From: Sedimentibacter hydroxybenzoicus DSM 7310
Lineage (GTDB): Bacteria; Bacillota; Clostridia; Tissierellales; Sedimentibacteraceae
NCBI RefSeq assembly: GCF_013403245.1
Contig: NZ_JACBNQ010000004.1
Span: 62,001 to 126,000, forward strand
Length of the DNA: 64,000 nt
Direction: 5' to 3'
Below are positions 47,145-56,306 of the stretch, one piece after another (within the stretch, counting starts at the first letter, position 1; each line of letters opens with the position of its first letter). Below the pieces are notes generated by a model. That model searched no databases. It was given only the letters and a program-made list of their open reading frames with translations, and had not been told where the DNA came from. The translations under genes were made by a program, and so were the position numbers.

Positions 47145-48133
47145 GAAAGGAATTTCTGTTTATATTGAAAAATTTTGTACGAATGGCGATTCTCATGTTT
47201 TTAGTCAGCATTGTTGCTTTTTTTCTGGTATCAGTTTCTCCCATAGATCCTTTAAAGGTAAATGTAGGTCAGACGGCCTTGGGCTCCATGAGTCAGGAGC
47301 AGATTGAAAAGCTGTCACAATATTGGGGAACCTCAATTTCCCCTGTCAGGAGATATCTTTCCTGGGCAGGTGATTTCATACGGGGAGATATGGGTGTTTC
47401 CCTGTTATACCGACAGCCTGTTTCCCGCGTCATAGGAGTGAAACTGTCAAATTCACTTTTAATGCTGGGGATTTCATGGCTGATTTCCGGTATTGTTGGG
47501 TTTTCTCTTGGAATCCTTGCGGGGGCAAACAGAGGAAAAAGACTGGATAAGGGAATTTCAGCCTATGCGCTTATTACTGCCAGTACGCCGGCTTTTTGGC
47601 TGGCTCTTGTATTTTTGATGCTTTTTGGTGTATGGCTTAAAATACTTCCCATAGGCTTAAGTGTTCCTATAGGAACAGAAGCGGCAGAAGTTACCATCAG
47701 GGACAGGATACTTCACGGCATATTGCCGGTTTTAACTCTTTCCATAACAGGAATCTCTTCTATGATTCTCCATACAAGGGAGAAAATGCTGGAGGTTATG
47801 GAAAGTGATTATGTGCTTTTTGCAAAAGCAAGAGGAGAAACAGGAACTCAGATTGTTTTAGGACACGGTATCCGTAACATTCTTTTACCTGCACTGACAC
47901 TTCAGTTTGCATCCATAAGTGAGATTATAGGGGGCTCTGTTCTTGTGGAACAGGTATTTTCTTACCCCGGTATAGGTCAGGCGGCAGTAACGGCAGGGCT
48001 TGGCGGCGATGTACCCTTGCTTTTGGGAATTGCTGTAATCAGTGCGGCAATTGTATTTACGGGTAATTTTACCGCCAATATTTTGTATGGAATTGTAGAT
48101 CCAAGGATACGTAAAGCGAGGAACAATATATGA
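47141..48133 (+). CDS. nikB: Nickel-type ABC permease (DppB/NikB family)
   Basis: 330 aa; about six helices, N-terminal VSIVAFFLVSVSPIDPL, and the EAA-like loop KARGETGTQIVLGHGIRNILLP typical of DppB/NikB. I prefer ATG 47141, which overlaps the previous stop (ATGA), over ATG codons four and two codons upstream. Confidence 0.88.
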   Translation: MRKEFLFILKNFVRMAILMFLVSIVAFFLVSVSPIDPLKVNVGQTALGSMSQEQIEKLSQYWGTSISPVRRYLSWAGDFIRGDMGVSLLYRQPVSRVIGVKLSNSLLMLGISWLISGIVGFSLGILAGANRGKRLDKGISAYALITASTPAFWLALVFLMLFGVWLKILPIGLSVPIGTEAAEVTIRDRILHGILPVLTLSITGISSMILHTREKMLEVMESDYVLFAKARGETGTQIVLGHGIRNILLPALTLQFASISEIIGGSVLVEQVFSYPGIGQAAVTAGLGGDVPLLLGIAVISAAIVFTGNFTANILYGIVDPRIRKARNNI

Positions 48134-48954
48134 AACAATGGAACAGTCGGAAAACCATGTATTGCTTTTTTGTTCTTTCAATTATATTTTTGGCTGTAGT
48201 TACCGTTATCGGGTATTTCTCTTACGATAAAGCAATGGTCGTTGACTTTTCCCGAAAAAATCTTCCTCCATCCTTTTCCTATCCTTTTGGTACAGATTGG
48301 ATGGGTCGTGACATGTTTGCACGAACTATGACCGGTATTTCCATGAGCATCATGCTTGGGGTTTTAGCTGCTGCAGTCAGTTCTGTTATTGCTTTTTCTC
48401 TTGGAATAATCGGGGCATCCATGGGAAAGGCAGCAGATGGTTTTGTATCGGGTCTTATTGATCTGGTTATGGGAATTCCTCATATTCTTTTACTTGTTCT
48501 CATATCCTTTGCCCTTGGAAAAGGATTTAAAGGAGTGGTTACAGGCATAGCTATAACTCACTGGACTTCACTGGCTCGTTTGATTCGCGGAGAGGTTTTG
48601 CAGTTAAAGGAAAGCCAGTATATTAAAATAGCAGAAAAGCTTGGACATGGTAAGCTTAAAACAGCAGTTAAGCATATGACTCCTCATCTGCTGCCACAGG
48701 TTCTAGTAGGTTTTGTACTGCTGTTTCCTCATGCGATTTTGCACGAGGCAGGTATTACGTTTCTTGGCTTCGGGCTTCCTCCGGAGCAGCCGGCTGTAGG
48801 AATAATCCTGTCAGAAGGTATGAAATACCTAACAATGGGAAGCTGGTGGCTGGCATTGTTTCCGGGATTGCTTCTTACAATAGTGGTAGTGCTGTTTCAT
48901 CTTGTGGGAGACATCTTGGGGCGGTTGATAGATCCGGGACGTATACATCAATAG
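48130..48954 (+). CDS. nikC: Nickel-type ABC permease (DppC/NikC family)
   Basis: 274 aa: family start with SYPFGTDWMGRDMFARTMTG, five to six helices, and loop KIAEKLGHGKLKTAVKHMTPHLLP; ends FHLVGDILGRLIDPG. ATGA overlap with the partner permease gene. Confidence 0.9.
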   Translation: MKQWNSRKTMYCFFVLSIIFLAVVTVIGYFSYDKAMVVDFSRKNLPPSFSYPFGTDWMGRDMFARTMTGISMSIMLGVLAAAVSSVIAFSLGIIGASMGKAADGFVSGLIDLVMGIPHILLLVLISFALGKGFKGVVTGIAITHWTSLARLIRGEVLQLKESQYIKIAEKLGHGKLKTAVKHMTPHLLPQVLVGFVLLFPHAILHEAGITFLGFGLPPEQPAVGIILSEGMKYLTMGSWWLALFPGLLLTIVVVLFHLVGDILGRLIDPGRIHQ

Positions 48955-48997
48955 AGTGCTATACAGATTAATTTTCAGGGAAAGCTTGGAGGACAAA

Positions 48998-49942
48998 ATG
49001 TTAGAAGAAAGAAAAAAAATATTATCAATAAAAAATTTATCTGTGTCATTTTCTCAGTACGAGGGAGCATTCCGCTGGAAAAATCTCCTTGCAATCAAGG
49101 ATTTAAGCCTGGATGTCAAGGAGGGTGAGATGGTGGCAGTGGTGGGTTCCAGCGGATCGGGAAAAAGTCTTTTAGCTCACAGTGTTTTAGGAATTTTGCC
49201 CTACAATGCCACCAGGAACGGAGAAATTTCATTCTATGGAGAAACTCTTACGGAAAAGAGAATGAGGGAGCTCAGAGGAAAAGAAATAGTCCTTGTTCCT
49301 CAGAGTGTTTCCTATCTGGATCCCCTGATGAAGACGGGACTGCAGATTCGAAAAGGGAAAAAGGATGAGAGCAGCAGGCAGAAAAGCTTGGAGGTGCTGA
49401 AGTGTTACGGACTTGAAAGGGACACTGAAAATCTATATCCCTTTGAGCTGTCCGGCGGAATGATAAGAAGGATTTTGATTTCCACTGCGGTTATGGAGCA
49501 GCCAAGATTGGTGATTGCAGATGAGCCAACTCCCGGTCTGCATATTGATATCGCAAGGCGTGTACTGTCCCATTTCCGGGAAATTGCGGATGAGGGAGCT
49601 GGGGTGCTTCTCATTATCCATGATTTGGAGCTGGCTGTTGAGGTTGCGGACAGAATAGTTGTACTTTATGCAGGAACCAATTTAGAAGAGGCGAGGGCCT
49701 CTGACTTTTTAGAAGAAAATCGACTTCGTCATCCTTATACAAGAGCACTTTATCGCGCTATGCCGGATAACGGATTTTCTGCGGAGCCGGGCACCCAGCC
49801 ATACGCTGAAAATCGACCTGATGGATGTACTTATGCTCCAAGGTGTGAATATGTGCAGGAGAAATGCCTTAAGGAAGTGGAGTACCGAAACTTCCAAGGG
49901 GGCATGGTGCGTTGTATAATGGCAGGCGGTGAAATTAGATGA
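48998..49942 (+). CDS. nikD: Nickel-type ABC ATPase (DppD/NikD family)
   Basis: 314 aa: Walker A GSSGSGKSLL, Q-loop VPQSVSYLDPL, signature LSGGMIRRILISTA, Walker B LVIADEPTPGL, H-loop IHD, and a C-terminal oligopeptide/nickel extension with CTYAPRCEYVQEKC and a later Cys. Start ATG 48998 follows GGAGGACAAA; the frame is open 14 codons further but has no ribosome site there. Confidence 0.9.
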   Translation: MLEERKKILSIKNLSVSFSQYEGAFRWKNLLAIKDLSLDVKEGEMVAVVGSSGSGKSLLAHSVLGILPYNATRNGEISFYGETLTEKRMRELRGKEIVLVPQSVSYLDPLMKTGLQIRKGKKDESSRQKSLEVLKCYGLERDTENLYPFELSGGMIRRILISTAVMEQPRLVIADEPTPGLHIDIARRVLSHFREIADEGAGVLLIIHDLELAVEVADRIVVLYAGTNLEEARASDFLEENRLRHPYTRALYRAMPDNGFSAEPGTQPYAENRPDGCTYAPRCEYVQEKCLKEVEYRNFQGGMVRCIMAGGEIR

Positions 49943-50559
49943 GGTTGGAAGCAATTGATATTTCATTCCGTTATGACAACGGAAACAGAAAGATAATAAA
50001 CAATTTAAGCATGCATATGGATAAGGATGAGCGTCTTGGAATTACCGCTCCCAGCGGCTTTGGAAAAACAACCCTTTGCAAGATTCTGGCAGGATACGAA
50101 AAACCGGATTCAGGTGCAGTTCTTTTAGATGGGAAACAGCTTTTCGCATATAAAGGCTATTGCCCTGTTCAGATGGTATGGCAGCATCCGGAATTATCCG
50201 TAAATCCAAGGTTTCGTCTAAAAGAGGTTTTAAAAGAAGGAGACAGGGTAGAAAAGCATGTAATAGAAGGTCTGGGGATTGAACCTGACTGGCTGGAACG
50301 CTATCCTTCAGAGGTTTCGGGCGGAGAGCTTCAGAGATTCTGTATTGCCAGAGCACTTGGACAGGGAACACGATTCCTGCTTGCAGATGAAATAAGCACC
50401 ATGCTTGATTTGATTACACAGAGCCAGATATGGAATTTTCTTATGGAGGAAATAACTCTCAGGGGTATAGGATTAATGGTGGTAAGCCATTCGGAAGGAT
50501 TGTTGAAACGTGTGTGTACAAGAAGAATTAATTTGGATCAGTTAGGAGTGAAGCAATGA
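49939..50559 (+). CDS. nikE: Nickel-type ABC ATPase (NikE family, short)
   Basis: 206 aa: Walker A APSGFGKTTL, Q-loop VWQHPELSVNPR, signature VSGGELQRFCIARA, Walker B FLLADEISTMLD, H-loop SHS. It lacks the C-terminal oligopeptide extension, as NikE-type proteins often do. ATGA overlaps on both sides, with nikD before and larB after, tie the transporter to the cofactor genes. Confidence 0.9.
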   Translation: MRLEAIDISFRYDNGNRKIINNLSMHMDKDERLGITAPSGFGKTTLCKILAGYEKPDSGAVLLDGKQLFAYKGYCPVQMVWQHPELSVNPRFRLKEVLKEGDRVEKHVIEGLGIEPDWLERYPSEVSGGELQRFCIARALGQGTRFLLADEISTMLDLITQSQIWNFLMEEITLRGIGLMVVSHSEGLLKRVCTRRINLDQLGVKQ

Positions 50560-51299
50560 ATATAATAGATATGTTAAATAAGGTAAAATCCGGAGAAATG
50601 GAGATTATTGAAGCGGAAAAGCTATTAAAGGATCTTCCCTATGAGGATCTGGGATATGCCAAGCTGGACCATCACCGGGTACTTCGCTCAGGCTTTGGAG
50701 AAACAGTGTTCTGTCAGGGAAAGCCGGATCCGTACTTAGTGGAAATATATAAGAGATTTTATGACAGAGACGGAGAGGTTTTGGGAACCAGAGCCTCAAA
50801 GGAGCAGTTTGAGCTTGTAAGGAGCATTGTGCCAGAGGTGCAGTATGATCCCATATCAGGAATTTTGAAGGTTGAGCGTCCGGGAAAAGAGAAAAAGGGC
50901 TGTATAGCGGTTTGCACCGGCGGAACGGCGGATATACCCGTTGCGGAGGAGGCGGCTCAGACAGCAGAATACTTCGGATGCTATGTGGACCGTATTTACG
51001 ATGTGGGAGTAGCGGGTATTCATCGCCTTCTGTCTCAGAGAGAACGTATAGCAAAGGCTAACTGCATCATTGCAGTTGCAGGAATGGAAGGAGCCCTGGG
51101 AACGGTAATTGCAGGACTGGCAGAAAGCCCGGTTATTGCGGTTCCTACCTCTGTAGGTTACGGAGCCAGCTTTCACGGATTGTCGGCTCTTCTTACCATG
51201 CTGAATTCCTGTGCCAATGGAATATCAGTAGTAAATATTGACAATGGCTACGGAGCAGGTTATTTGGCAACACAAATAAACAGACTGGCGGTGAAATAA
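50556..51299 (+). CDS. larB: Nickel-pincer cofactor biosynthesis protein LarB
   Basis: 247 aa, PurE/AIR-carboxylase-like domain (about 105-240; CTGGTADIPVAEEAAQTAEY; GMEGALGTVIAGLAESPVIAVPTSVGYG). LarB carboxylates nicotinic acid adenine dinucleotide and removes AMP, the first step to the nickel-pincer nucleotide. ATGA overlap with the transporter ATPase gene. Confidence 0.95.
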   Translation: MNIIDMLNKVKSGEMEIIEAEKLLKDLPYEDLGYAKLDHHRVLRSGFGETVFCQGKPDPYLVEIYKRFYDRDGEVLGTRASKEQFELVRSIVPEVQYDPISGILKVERPGKEKKGCIAVCTGGTADIPVAEEAAQTAEYFGCYVDRIYDVGVAGIHRLLSQRERIAKANCIIAVAGMEGALGTVIAGLAESPVIAVPTSVGYGASFHGLSALLTMLNSCANGISVVNIDNGYGAGYLATQINRLAVK

Positions 51300-51300
51300 T

Positions 51301-52593
51301 ATGGGGAAAATATTGTATTTTGAATGCAATTCAGGAATCAGCGGAGATATGACTGTAGGGGCTCTGCTGGACTCAGGGGCTGACAAAGAGGTTTTAGTAA
51401 AGGCTCTTGATAGCTTGGGAATTAGCGGATACCATCTTCATTTCGGGAGGACTGTGAAATGCGGGCTGGATGCCTATGATTTCAATGTGGGTTTGGAAGA
51501 GGAGCATGCTCATGATCACGGTCATCATAACCACAGCCATCATGAGCATGGGCACGATTGCAAGCATGAACATGAACATCACCACGAACATCAGCAACAA
51601 CACCCACACAGAAATATCCATGACATCTACGCTATTATTGAAAAGCTGCAAACAAGCGAAAGAGTAAAAGACATGGCTAAAAAAATGTTTGATATTGTGG
51701 CGGAAGCGGAATCAAGGGCACATGGTATCCCTGTTGATGAGGTTCACTTTCATGAGGTCGGAGCAATTGATTCCATCGTAGATATCGTAGGAACTGCAAT
51801 ATGTATTGACAATTTAGGGATTGAGGAAGTGGTGGTTTCACCTTTGGCGGAGGGCTTTGGAACTGTTCGGTGCCAGCATGGAGTTATACCGGTTCCCGTA
51901 CCTGCAACTGCGAACATTGCATCGGCACATGGACTGAAGCTGCGTTTTACAGATAATATGGGGGAAATGGTAACTCCTACCGGAGCAGCAATAGCAGCAG
52001 CGCTTAAGACCAAAGAAAACTTACCGGCTACCTTCCGCATATTAAGAACGGGTCTTGGTGCCGGCAAAAAAGATTTTAAACAAGCCAATGTCCTCAGAGC
52101 TATGATAATTGAGGATTCTACTCGCGAAGAAAATACGGGTGAGCAAGCAGAACAGATGTGGGTTTTAGAAGCCAATATTGATGACTCCAACGGTGAAGCC
52201 CTTGGATTTGTAATGGAACTTCTTCTGGAAGCAGGAGCAGCGGATGTATGGTATACTCCGATTTATATGAAAAAGAACAGACCGGCCTATATGATGTCCT
52301 TAATATGCAGGGAGGAAGACATATACAGCTTGGAATCTATTATGTTTACTCAGACTACAACCATAGGTTTGAGAAGGTATCCGGTGTCCAGAACCATTTT
52401 AAGCAGGGAGAAAAGAATCATCAATACAGAGCTTGGTGAGGCAGAAGTGAAAATTTGCAGGCGCGGACAAAGAACTTTCTTTTATCCTGAATACGAAAGC
52501 ATCAGAAAAATATGCAGAAAGAATGATTTGGACTATCAGACAGTGTACTATACAATCAGAGAAGAGGCAGAAAGAATATGGAAAAAGAATTAG
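51301..52593 (+). CDS. larC: Nickel insertase LarC (uninterrupted frame)
   Basis: 430 aa: family start YFECNSGISGDMTVGALLD, motif VHFHEVGAIDSIVDIVGTA, and C-terminal nickel-insertion part (VLEANIDDSNGEALGFVME). LarC inserts Ni into the dithiolated pyridinium mononucleotide using CTP. A His-rich stretch (about 70-103; HDHGHHNHSHHEHGH and more) probably stores or binds nickel. In Lactiplantibacillus larC is split and read through a frameshift; here the two parts are one frame. Confidence 0.95.
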   Translation: MGKILYFECNSGISGDMTVGALLDSGADKEVLVKALDSLGISGYHLHFGRTVKCGLDAYDFNVGLEEEHAHDHGHHNHSHHEHGHDCKHEHEHHHEHQQQHPHRNIHDIYAIIEKLQTSERVKDMAKKMFDIVAEAESRAHGIPVDEVHFHEVGAIDSIVDIVGTAICIDNLGIEEVVVSPLAEGFGTVRCQHGVIPVPVPATANIASAHGLKLRFTDNMGEMVTPTGAAIAAALKTKENLPATFRILRTGLGAGKKDFKQANVLRAMIIEDSTREENTGEQAEQMWVLEANIDDSNGEALGFVMELLLEAGAADVWYTPIYMKKNRPAYMMSLICREEDIYSLESIMFTQTTTIGLRRYPVSRTILSREKRIINTELGEAEVKICRRGQRTFFYPEYESIRKICRKNDLDYQTVYYTIREEAERIWKKN

Positions 52594-53408
52594 AAAATAT
52601 AAAAATAAAATTGGAAGAAGCAATGGCTGAATATGCTAAAGAGGATATTTGTCTGGCATTTTCAGGAGGAGTGGACTCTAGTCTTTTGTTAAAGGTTGCT
52701 GCTGACGCCGTGAAAAAAACAGGAAAAAAGGTATATGCAGTTACATTTGACAGCCGCCTGCACCCATCCTGTGATTTGGAGATTGCTGCCGGAGTGGCAA
52801 AGGAACTGGGTGGAATTCACAAGGTTGTTACTGTGGATGAACTGGAACAGGAGGAAATACGTTTCAATCCTGTAAATCGCTGCTATCTGTGCAAGAACAA
52901 GCTTTTTAAGACGCTTAAGGAATTTGCAAAAGGGGTTGGGATTTCAAGTGTTATGGATGGAACCAACGAGGATGACATGCACGTATACCGCCCGGGAATC
53001 AAAGCTTTAAGAGAACTTGGAATTGTAAGTCTTTTGGCCCAGCTTCACATTACCAAGGCTCAGGTGAAAAAACTTGCTGCAGAGTATGGAATTTCTGTTG
53101 CTTCAAGACCTTCAGCTCCTTGTATGGCAACCCGCCTGCCCTACAATACTGAAATTAATTATGATATTCTTGAACGCATCGGGCAGGGAGAAGAGTTTCT
53201 GCGAACCATGATAAATGGCAATGTTCGTTTAAGGCTCCACAATGATATTGCTCGTATTGAAGTGGATTCAGAAGCAATGGAAGGGCTGATTAATAACAGG
53301 GAAAGAATTGTTTCTGATTTAAAGGAAATGGGATTTTCTTATATTACCGTGGATTTGGAAGGCTTTAGGTCCGGCAGCATGGATATTGGAATAGATCCGG
53401 TCCTGTAA
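52578..53408 (+). CDS. larE: Sulfur insertase LarE, three-cysteine type
   Basis: 276 aa: PP-loop SGGVDSS (29-35) for ATP pyrophosphatase chemistry and the family segment SRPSAPCMATRLPY with Cys182. Cys102 and Cys105 (RCYLCK) join it in the three-Cys pattern described for [4Fe-4S]-type LarE (Thermotoga), rather than the single sacrificial-Cys type of Lactiplantibacillus. Overlaps larC by 16 bp and ends the operon. No larA follows. Confidence 0.95.
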   Translation: MEKELENIKIKLEEAMAEYAKEDICLAFSGGVDSSLLLKVAADAVKKTGKKVYAVTFDSRLHPSCDLEIAAGVAKELGGIHKVVTVDELEQEEIRFNPVNRCYLCKNKLFKTLKEFAKGVGISSVMDGTNEDDMHVYRPGIKALRELGIVSLLAQLHITKAQVKKLAAEYGISVASRPSAPCMATRLPYNTEINYDILERIGQGEEFLRTMINGNVRLRLHNDIARIEVDSEAMEGLINNRERIVSDLKEMGFSYITVDLEGFRSGSMDIGIDPVL

Positions 53409-53451
53409 CTTTAAACTTACTTTGTAAAGTGGTTTTATTAAAATTTGCTGA

Positions 53452-53487
53452 GGCTGACTTGTAACTTTGATTCTGAGTCAGTCTTTT
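53452..53487 (+). terminator. Terminator after larE
   Basis: GGCTGACT (53452-53459) pairs with AGTCAGTC (53476-53483, one G-T pair), followed by TTTT. Confidence 0.65.
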
Positions 53488-53527
53488 ACATTGAGCTATT
53501 TGTATAATCGTGATAATCCGGTTTAAT

Positions 53528-53555
53528 TTGACAAGATTAAATTTAAAGGTATAAT
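53528..53555 (+). promoter_or_regulatory. Promoter of the rRNA methyltransferase gene
   Basis: TTGACA (53528-53533), 16 bp, TATAAT (53550-53555); start codon 28 bp downstream with AGGAG. Confidence 0.75.
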
Positions 53556-53582
53556 TAAAATAACAAAGAAATAGGAGTAATT

Positions 53583-55214
53583 ATGCTTATAAACGGATTA
53601 ATAACTGAGGTTGAAATTATAGATTTAAATCACACAGGACAGGGAGTCGCTAAAATAGATAACTTTGTTGTATTTGTAAGCGGAGCAATTACAGGAGATG
53701 TAGTTGAGATAGAAATAACAGAGACAAGGAAAAACTATGCTGTAGGACAGATAATAAATATTGTTAAACCCTCTGAATTCAGGATAAAGTCACCTTGTGA
53801 ACATTACGAGCAATGTGGCGGCTGTCAGTTAATGCATATGGATTATAACGAGCAGTTAAAGTATAAAAAGAACAGAGTAATTAATGAACTTAAAAGATCA
53901 AATGTATCATTTGAAGAATCAATAGTATATGACACTATAGGTATGGAAGATACATATAGGTACAGAAATAAAATAGCATTTTCTGTTATAGAAAAAAATG
54001 ATGAAATACAAATCGGACCATACGAGCAGGGTACATACAATACTGTTGATATTAATGGCTGTATGCTTCAAAGCAAGGAAGCGGATGATGTCGTAAAAGC
54101 TTTCAAAAATCTGATGGTGAAATACAAAATCAAAGCCTACGATAAGAATTTAAACCGGGGAATTGCAAGAAATATTGTAATCAGAAATAACCGTAAACAT
54201 GATTTGATGCTGATAATTGTTACTGTGACGGATAATTTTCATAACAAGGGCGAATTAATCAACGAATTAGTATCACTTGTACCAAATATAAAGACCATAG
54301 TACAAAACGTTAACAATAAAAATACAAATTTAATCATGGGAAGAAAAAATATTACCCTATATGGTGAAGGTACAATCATAGATATGATTGATGATTTAGT
54401 TTTTACCATATCACCTGAAACTTTTTTTCAAGTAAACCCTGTCCAGACAGAAAAGCTATATCAGACAGCCATCCAATATGCAGACATAGGAAAACACGAT
54501 ATTTGCTTTGATATATATTGCGGCATAGGTACAATTTCCTTAATGGCAGCAAAAAAAGCAAAAAAGGTATACGGAGTGGAAATAGTAGAGCAGTCAATTA
54601 TAAATGCAAGAGAAAATGCTAAAAGAAATAATATAAATAACACTGAATTTTTCGCCGGCAAAGCAGAAATAATTGTCCCAAAACTCTACAAACAAAATAT
54701 AAAAGCAGACATAGTTATAGTCGACCCCCCCAGAAAGGGCTGCGAAAAAGAAGTAATAGACACCATCATCAGCATGTCACCCAAAAAAGTAGTATACGTA
54801 TCCTGCAACCCTTCAACCTTAGCAAGGGATATAAAGCTGTTAGAAAGCAGCGGATATAAATTGCAAAAAGTTCAGCCTGTCGACCAATTCCCGTGGACGG
54901 TGCACGTTGAGACGGTTGTTTGTTTGTCCAGAAAAAATCCTGATGACAGAATAGAAATCGACTTAAACCTTGATGAGCTTGATATTACTGCTTCTGAAAG
55001 TAAAGCTACTTATGAGGAAATCAAAGACTATGTTCAAAAGAATCACGGCTTTAAGGTATCAAGTTTGTATATTTCGCAGGTTAAAAGAAAGTTGGGATTA
55101 GAGGTTGGAACAAACTATAACCTTCCAAAATCAGAGGATGCAAGAGTGCCACAATGTCCACCAGAAAAGGAGAAAGCCATAACAGAAACATTAAAGCATT
55201 TTAGGATGATATAG
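53583..55214 (+). CDS. rlmD: 23S rRNA (uracil-C5) methyltransferase with C-terminal extension
   Basis: 543 aa: TRAM domain (1-60), Fe-S cysteines CEHYEQCGGCQ (72, 78, 81) plus Cys160, SAM loop FDIYCGIGT (309-317), IVDPPRKGC (379-387) and catalytic SCNPSTLARD (Cys408). Methylates U1939-type sites of 23S rRNA. Residues about 455-543 are an extra module (YEEIKDYVQKNHGF; YISQVKRKLGL; VPQCPPEKEKAITETLKHF) typical of clostridial members and absent from E. coli RlmD. Single gene with its own promoter; last gene before the accessory segment. Confidence 0.93.
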   Translation: MLINGLITEVEIIDLNHTGQGVAKIDNFVVFVSGAITGDVVEIEITETRKNYAVGQIINIVKPSEFRIKSPCEHYEQCGGCQLMHMDYNEQLKYKKNRVINELKRSNVSFEESIVYDTIGMEDTYRYRNKIAFSVIEKNDEIQIGPYEQGTYNTVDINGCMLQSKEADDVVKAFKNLMVKYKIKAYDKNLNRGIARNIVIRNNRKHDLMLIIVTVTDNFHNKGELINELVSLVPNIKTIVQNVNNKNTNLIMGRKNITLYGEGTIIDMIDDLVFTISPETFFQVNPVQTEKLYQTAIQYADIGKHDICFDIYCGIGTISLMAAKKAKKVYGVEIVEQSIINARENAKRNNINNTEFFAGKAEIIVPKLYKQNIKADIVIVDPPRKGCEKEVIDTIISMSPKKVVYVSCNPSTLARDIKLLESSGYKLQKVQPVDQFPWTVHVETVVCLSRKNPDDRIEIDLNLDELDITASESKATYEEIKDYVQKNHGFKVSSLYISQVKRKLGLEVGTNYNLPKSEDARVPQCPPEKEKAITETLKHFRMI

Positions 55215-55575
55215 AAAAATGTTAGTAGGCAGTAAAAAATATATGAGGGTACAGTGCGTTAGTTCGTAGACTAAAATAGTATATCAGGAACATAAATAAA
55301 AACTTTTTACTGATGAAGAAAAAATGGACATAAATTTATGCATATATGAGTATATAATTAACCCATACTATAAATGTAAATAATTGGTAAACATCATATA
55401 TGACGTTCAAACATAATACGTATAGATGACAATAGATAAAGCTGATAGGTGAAGTTGGGTATATGGGATATATCAAAAGGGGTATCTACTCTAAGAGGTG
55501 CAAATAAAATTTAGGATTGATATCCAATCCGCTACGCGTTACACTGTGACCAATTTAAGATTGGTGGGTGATAAC
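55215..55575. other. Intergenic stretch at the edge of the accessory segment
   Basis: About 360 bp, very AT-rich, without a convincing gene. It contains ATGGACATAAA near 55323 (a motif resembling TTGGACA at 58108, 61972 and 63218). The frame of the following gene is open from 55498. I recognise no riboswitch, tRNA or attachment site here. Confidence 0.4.
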
Positions 55576-55842
55576 GTGAATGAGTTAGAGGAATTATATA
55601 ATAATGCTGCTTCCTATGCAGAAGATTTTGGGTTCAACATTTCTCCTGAGTGGAAAGACCTATCAGAGAAGATAGCAGACCTGACAAAAGACTTATCCTC
55701 TATTTTGGATGATAAGCAAAGAGAAAAGTTAAAACTGCTTGCAGACCTTTACACAAGACAGACTTGTCTTGAAACTGATAGAATGTTCTTTTATGCTTTT
55801 ACAAGTGGTGCAAGGCTGATAATGGATATTCAAAATAAATAG
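55576..55842 (+). CDS. Small DUF6809-like protein
   Basis: 88 aa, helical, starting VNELEELYNNAASYAEDFGF and continuing ISPEWKDLSEKIADLTKDLS and LLADLYTRQTCLETDRMFFYAF. The pattern resembles DUF6809, small proteins found next to clostridial mobile genes; function unknown. I chose GTG 55576 with GGTGGGTGAT upstream; the frame extends to 55498 without a ribosome site. Confidence 0.55.
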   Translation: MNELEELYNNAASYAEDFGFNISPEWKDLSEKIADLTKDLSSILDDKQREKLKLLADLYTRQTCLETDRMFFYAFTSGARLIMDIQNK

Positions 55843-55860
55843 TAGGAAAATCGTGTAAAA

Positions 55861-55891
55861 TAGCACTCCCGTTTTGTTTACGGGAGTGCTA
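55861..55891. terminator. Bidirectional terminator
   Basis: TAGCACTCCCGT (55861-55872) / ACGGGAGTGCTA (55880-55891), perfect 12-bp stem, between the small gene and the convergent XRE gene. Confidence 0.85.
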
Positions 55892-55919
55892 TAATTATTT
55901 GATATGCTTTATAGATGAT

Positions 55920-56168
55920 TTAATCAAATTCAAGGATTTTAGAAGGTGGCACTTCCAAAGCCTGTGCTATTGCAAGCAGTGTGCTTAGGGAAAAACTCAT
56001 AGCCATATTGGGAGCCTCAATTTGAGATAGAAAGCCCACAGAGATATCTGCCTTGTCTGCTAACTGATTTTGGGTCATAGCCCTTTGCCTTCTAAGGTAG
56101 CCTATTTTTAAACCAATTTCTATAATCTCATCTCTGAATTTATCTGAATTTTTGTTCTTAGTACCCAT
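55920..56168 (-). CDS. XRE family transcriptional regulator
   Basis: 82 aa, single helix-turn-helix: IGLKIGYLRRQRAMTQNQLA, DKADISVGFLSQIE and STLLAIAQALEVPPSKILEF. Start ATG 56168 with AGAGGTGAG; upstream in-frame ATG lacks this. Divergent from the LRR surface-protein gene, whose promoter lies just beyond its start, so regulation of that gene is plausible. Confidence 0.9.
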   Translation of the reverse strand: MGTKNKNSDKFRDEIIEIGLKIGYLRRQRAMTQNQLADKADISVGFLSQIEAPNMAMSFSLSTLLAIAQALEVPPSKILEFD

Positions 56169-56195
56169 TTTCTCACCTCTATTTATTGTAGCAGG

Positions 56196-56224
56196 TTGAA
56201 AATGGAAGATTAACATGGTATAAT
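56196..56224 (+). promoter_or_regulatory. Promoter of the LRR surface protein
   Basis: TTGAAA (56196-56201), 17 bp, extended -10 TGGTATAAT (TATAAT 56219-56224). Confidence 0.7.
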
Positions 56225-56306
56225 ACAGGGGTTACTGTCTTCTATGCAGTATAAAAAATATATAACATAGCAATCACTAAATAAATATTAAAAGGAGAAA
56301 TAAAAC

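Noticed and set aside
50605-51054. 149-codon minus-strand frame opposite larB
   Set aside because: Pro/Ser-rich shadow of a well-defined gene.
51490-51620. His-codon repeat considered as a CRISPR-like or satellite repeat
   Set aside because: It is in frame in larC and encodes a metal-binding stretch typical of the family; unit length is irregular.
51394-51667. Met/Val-rich frames around the His-rich part of larC
   Set aside because: They arise from the repetitive CAT/CAC codons of the His stretch, not from independent genes.
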